Both the position numbers and the translations under genes were made by a program. Below are positions 61,638 to 64,000 of a stretch of DNA of 64,000 nt, one piece after another (the stretch's first letter is position 1; every line of letters begins with the position of its first letter). This DNA is from Sphingobacterium cellulitidis (GTDB lineage Bacteria > Bacteroidota > Bacteroidia > Sphingobacteriales > Sphingobacteriaceae): contig NOUX01000005.1 in assembly GCA_002245855.1 (NCBI GenBank), positions 310,001-374,000 on the forward strand, written 5' to 3'. The notes under the pieces are model-generated. The model made no database searches and was not told where the DNA came from. It saw nothing but the letters and a program-made list of their open reading frames with translations.

Positions 61638-62027
61638 ATGAAAGATTTTAAAAAATATTACATAATCCCGGCTACACCTGAGGAATTATACAGAGCATTA
61701 ACTACTGAAATTACCATCAGATTATGGACTGGGGACCTCGTGGAGATCGATCCAGTGCCAGGAGGAGAGTTTTCGATGTGGGATGGAGCTATTGAGGGAA
61801 AATTTCTTGAATTAGAACCTTTTTCAAAAATTGTCCAAGAGTGGTACTTTGGTGAACAGGACGAACCTTCCATCGTAACCCTCAAATTACATGAGCATAA
61901 AAAAGGCACATCATTAGAGGTTAGACAGACCAATATTCCAGATGAAGCATTTGATGACATTCTAGATGGCTGGGATGATCCTTATATTTCATCATTAATG
62001 GAATTTTACGATGAAGAAGAGGATTAA
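61638..62027 (+). CDS. SRPBCC / START-like domain protein
   Basis: 129 residues. The pattern KKYYIIPATPEELYRALTTE, LWTGDLVEIDPVPGGEFSMW, and VTLKLHEHKKGTSLEVRQTN is that of the AHSA1/SRPBCC fold, a helix-grip domain with a hydrophobic pocket. The tail is strongly acidic (DGWDDPYISS to DEEED). Its function is not known, perhaps ligand binding or a chaperone-cofactor role. It is divergent from the methyltransferase gene. Confidence 0.8.
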   Translation: MKDFKKYYIIPATPEELYRALTTEITIRLWTGDLVEIDPVPGGEFSMWDGAIEGKFLELEPFSKIVQEWYFGEQDEPSIVTLKLHEHKKGTSLEVRQTNIPDEAFDDILDGWDDPYISSLMEFYDEEED

Positions 62028-62045
62028 ATCAACAGAATAAAAAAC

Positions 62046-62075
62046 AAATCCGTCGCTCAAATAAGCGACGGATTT
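62046..62075. terminator. Bidirectional terminator between the SRPBCC and porin genes
   Basis: AAATCCGTCGCT and AGCGACGGATTT form a perfect 12-bp stem with a 6-base loop. A and T runs on both sides fit bidirectional use by the two convergent genes. Confidence 0.88.
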
Positions 62076-62081
62076 ATTGTT

Positions 62082-63119
62082 TTAAAAAGAGTAAACCAAA
62101 GCTATAGAAGCCTGAGCTGCTTGATTACTTGGACTCAATCCATCCTTTTCCAAAAATGTTGGCTGATCATCATGATCCAGCCTCAGCTCAGGAATCAAAA
62201 TCAATCCTTTATGTTTAAACTGGCTTGACAAAGTAAATGAGTTAATAGTACTACCCTTAAAATCAGCATGATCCTTCGTATGAAACAATTCTGCCCGAAG
62301 CCCCACTGCAATGGCTTCATTAAGATCATACTTTGGATAGACAGCTACTCCAGCATAGCCACCACCTTCTTTAAAGTTATAATTCGCAGCATTCACAACA
62401 AGATTCAATTTATCTGAAATATGGTAGCTGCTTACCAAATCAATTAAAGTACCCGAACTATAATTATTTGGACCTCTATCCGAACTACCCGTCAAGAAGT
62501 TAAGTGTAGCATTCCAATCTTCTGTTGGAGTAACCGCTATTTGCGCACCGATATGGGATACGCCATTTAAATCCCTATAGACATTCCAATCATTAAATAG
62601 TCCCAGCATGGCGGAAATATGTTTTGAAAAGACGTAATTGGCTTTAATTCCAGCATTTTGAAAAGGACCGGCCGCAAAAAGATAAGAAGTGGAATAATGA
62701 AAGTTTGTGGCTGGGCAAATGACTTCATAACCTACGAAAGTCCCCATATAACCAGCTGTCATACTAAACTTATCAGTGAAGGCATATTTGATGAATAAAT
62801 TTTGAATATGAAAAGAATTGTTCAAATCATTTTCAATGGCATCGCCGTTAGGAATGCTTAAATATTGGCCTCTTGGACCAAAACCTAATTCCCCAACAAA
62901 AGAAGCTTTTCCTAATGATTTTAAGAGACCGACCCCTATCATTCCCAAAGAAATGGAATTATGATCATTAGCAAAATAAGTTTTGATATTCTCTTTACCA
63001 GAAAAATCATATTTCCAATACACATCAGCATAAGCACTGATTCGAAATGTATCGACTTCTTGAGAAATACATGTGAAAAATTGAAATAATAGTACAAATG
63101 AGAGAAAAAATCTTGTCAT
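62082..63119 (-). CDS. Outer-membrane porin, BBP2/OmpL-like
   Basis: 345 residues with a signal peptide (about 1-19, ending CISQ). The sequence is a continuous run of amphipathic strands. Internal motifs such as FSMTAGYMGTFVGYEV and PFQNAGIKANYVF match the putative beta-barrel porin-2 family, and the end SIALVYSF has the terminal Phe of Bam substrates. It probably forms a channel for small solutes. The upstream region is very AT-rich and holds palindromes at 63287-63320. Confidence 0.82.
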   Translation of the reverse strand: MTRFFLSFVLLFQFFTCISQEVDTFRISAYADVYWKYDFSGKENIKTYFANDHNSISLGMIGVGLLKSLGKASFVGELGFGPRGQYLSIPNGDAIENDLNNSFHIQNLFIKYAFTDKFSMTAGYMGTFVGYEVICPATNFHYSTSYLFAAGPFQNAGIKANYVFSKHISAMLGLFNDWNVYRDLNGVSHIGAQIAVTPTEDWNATLNFLTGSSDRGPNNYSSGTLIDLVSSYHISDKLNLVVNAANYNFKEGGGYAGVAVYPKYDLNEAIAVGLRAELFHTKDHADFKGSTINSFTLSSQFKHKGLILIPELRLDHDDQPTFLEKDGLSPSNQAAQASIALVYSF

Positions 63120-63286
63120 GATACGTTTTTTAGTGGTTAATATTTAAAATTCAGGTGACCTAACCAGTAAAAATCAATAAAAAGACATTTTTTACAACCA
63201 AATAACAGACAGAAATAAAAATTGAAAACAAAAACTTTGTAAAAAAATATCGGAAATTATATTTTTTACTAAATTATAATCCAATG

Positions 63287-63320
63287 TTACAAATTAATTT
63301 GTAAAATAATTTATTTTACA
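63287..63320. promoter_or_regulatory. Two overlapping palindromes built of TTACA/TGTAA half-sites
   Basis: TTACAAATTAATTTGTAA (63287-63304) is a perfect palindrome. It overlaps a second one at 63300-63320 (arms TGTAAAATAA and TTATTTTACA around one T). Three alternating half-sites lie about 170-200 bases upstream of the porin start. A CRP/FNR-type or other dimeric regulator could bind here. Confidence 0.45.
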
Positions 63321-63631
63321 CAATTATTTATGTGTTTTTTTATAAAATAAAGGAGTATTATATAACAACTAAGCAGGGATACTCGATATTTATTTGAATA
63401 TTTTAAATTTTTATTCCCAATATTTACATAGAAAACAAAAATATCCAACATTAACAGATGGATTTAGACCTAAAACATATTAAACACTCTAGAAAATGAA
63501 GATTAATTCAAGTTAAACAATTAAAAAAGCTGATTTTTATAAGAATATTAAGAAATTAACAAAAAGGAGCACCCTATTTACAGGTTTTGACTTCAGTTTC
63601 CCTACTTTTTGGTAGCATTGATGGAAAAAGA

Positions 63632-63658
63632 AAAAGCCATGTTCAAAACATGGCTTTT
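63632..63658 (-). terminator. Terminator of the gene at the right edge
   Basis: AAAAGCCATGTT and AACATGGCTTTT form a 12-bp stem with a 3-base loop, 20 bases after the stop of the partial gene. Confidence 0.85.
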
Positions 63659-63677
63659 AAAAAATACGGTTAAGATT

Positions 63678-64000
63678 TTATTTTTGTTTTTCGAGAAAGG
63701 AAACTAGAGAAGCGAACTCCTCAATGGTCAATGAATTTGCCAATCCTGCTGGCATCATTGAATTTGGCATTTCTTTTCTACTGGCAATATTCGTTTTATT
63801 GATGGTAGTCACATTACCTGCAATATCTCTTAAAACCACTTTACTTGCAGTTTCTTGAGTCACGAAGCCCATATAATTCTTTTTATCTTTAGTACTTACC
63901 AATACCGTTGAAAATCCTTGGGAAATGGAAGCATTTGGTTTAAGGATAGATTCTGCAATTTGCTCTCTATTCATAATACCTCCAATTTGTCCCATAAATG
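63678..64000 (-). CDS. C-terminal end of a cytochrome c / heme-binding-domain protein (partial)
   Basis: The reading frame runs off the right edge, so only about the last 107 residues are seen. The segment MNREQIAESILKPNASIS, then GFVTQETASKVVLRDIAGNV, then the end TIEEFASLVSFLEKQK, resembles the C-terminal part of the putative heme-binding domain found in Planctomycetes and Bacteroidota dehydrogenase-like proteins. The CxxCH motif would lie beyond the window, so heme binding cannot be confirmed here. The methionine at 63995 is internal, not the start. Confidence 0.65.
   Translation of the reverse strand, partial: FMGQIGGIMNREQIAESILKPNASISQGFSTVLVSTKDKKNYMGFVTQETASKVVLRDIAGNVTTINKTNIASRKEMPNSMMPAGLANSLTIEEFASLVSFLEKQK

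Larger units (their letters stand above)
63120..63677. other. Long AT-rich intergenic region upstream of the porin
   Basis: No gene is seen. It is among the most AT-rich stretches of the window. The only structured parts are the palindromes at 63287-63320 and the terminator at 63632-63658. A long 5' regulatory region for the porin is the simplest reading. Confidence 0.5.

Noticed and set aside
1..64000. CRISPR arrays, tRNA or rRNA genes, prophage, intact insertion sequences
   Set aside because: No repeat-spacer pattern, tRNA-like T-loop with cloverleaf, rRNA-like segment, transposase or phage gene was found on either strand.

Overview
The window looks like chromosomal core sequence of a Bacteroidota bacterium, most likely a member of the Sphingobacteriaceae (Sphingobacterium/Pedobacter type). 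The base composition is AT-rich. At least a dozen start regions carry the Bacteroidota -7 promoter element TAnnTTTG, and Shine-Dalgarno sequences are mostly weak. The gene content is also typical: carboxypeptidase-regulatory-domain outer-membrane proteins, a DUF5686 protein, a short NuoG, an ExbB-ExbD-ExbD-TonB-PstS-TPR operon, and a bamD-rpoZ-coaBC operon. I assign no species. I saw no rRNA, tRNA, CRISPR array, prophage or intact insertion sequence.

Layout. 0-4.7 kb: a DUF5686 outer-membrane protein with an enoyl-CoA hydratase, then a divergent pair of an Rrf2-type Fe-S regulator and a hemerythrin-like protein. 4.7-17.6 kb: a complete 14-gene respiratory complex I operon (nuoA to nuoN, minus strand). 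18.1-24.2 kb: a Ton energy-transduction operon ending in a PstS-like lipoprotein and a TPR protein. 24.6-30 kb: SUI1, lipid kinase, metK, fabD and an M16 peptidase. 30.1-33.7 kb: a two-gene surface operon (CBM9-like secreted protein plus outer-membrane beta-barrel). 34-43 kb: rnhB, a YfhO-family protein, a Ktr/Trk potassium uptake pair, an AsmA-like protein and rsgA. 43-50.5 kb: polA, a MORN-repeat protein, psd, a PhoR-like sensor kinase and a phoU-pit phosphate uptake pair. 50.8-56.5 kb: ompA, TPR, aroE, a metallo-beta-lactamase-fold hydrolase and a LolC/FtsX-like permease. 57-64 kb: nifU-like, bamD-rpoZ-coaBC, an rRNA methyltransferase, an SRPBCC protein, a porin, and the C-terminal end of a heme-binding-domain protein cut by the window edge.

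The protein-coding content is mostly conserved housekeeping. The unusual signals lie between the genes. (1) Four copies of a dispersed hairpin have a covarying stem and a conserved AATATT-type tail; two of them are arranged symmetrically around a perfect 56-bp palindrome, forming a 150-bp composite element. (2) A near-consensus ParB site (parS) lies at the 3' end of the AsmA-like gene. (3) A perfect 11-bp tandem direct repeat, resembling a PHO box, replaces the -33 region of the phoU-pit promoter. (4) Heptanucleotide tandem arrays in inverted orientation bracket the 30-34 kb surface operon. (5) An 11-bp-phased CGGA repeat lies between metK and fabD. (6) Several promoters sit so close to the start codon that leaderless mRNAs are predicted.

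All assignments come from reading the sequence; no database search was run.
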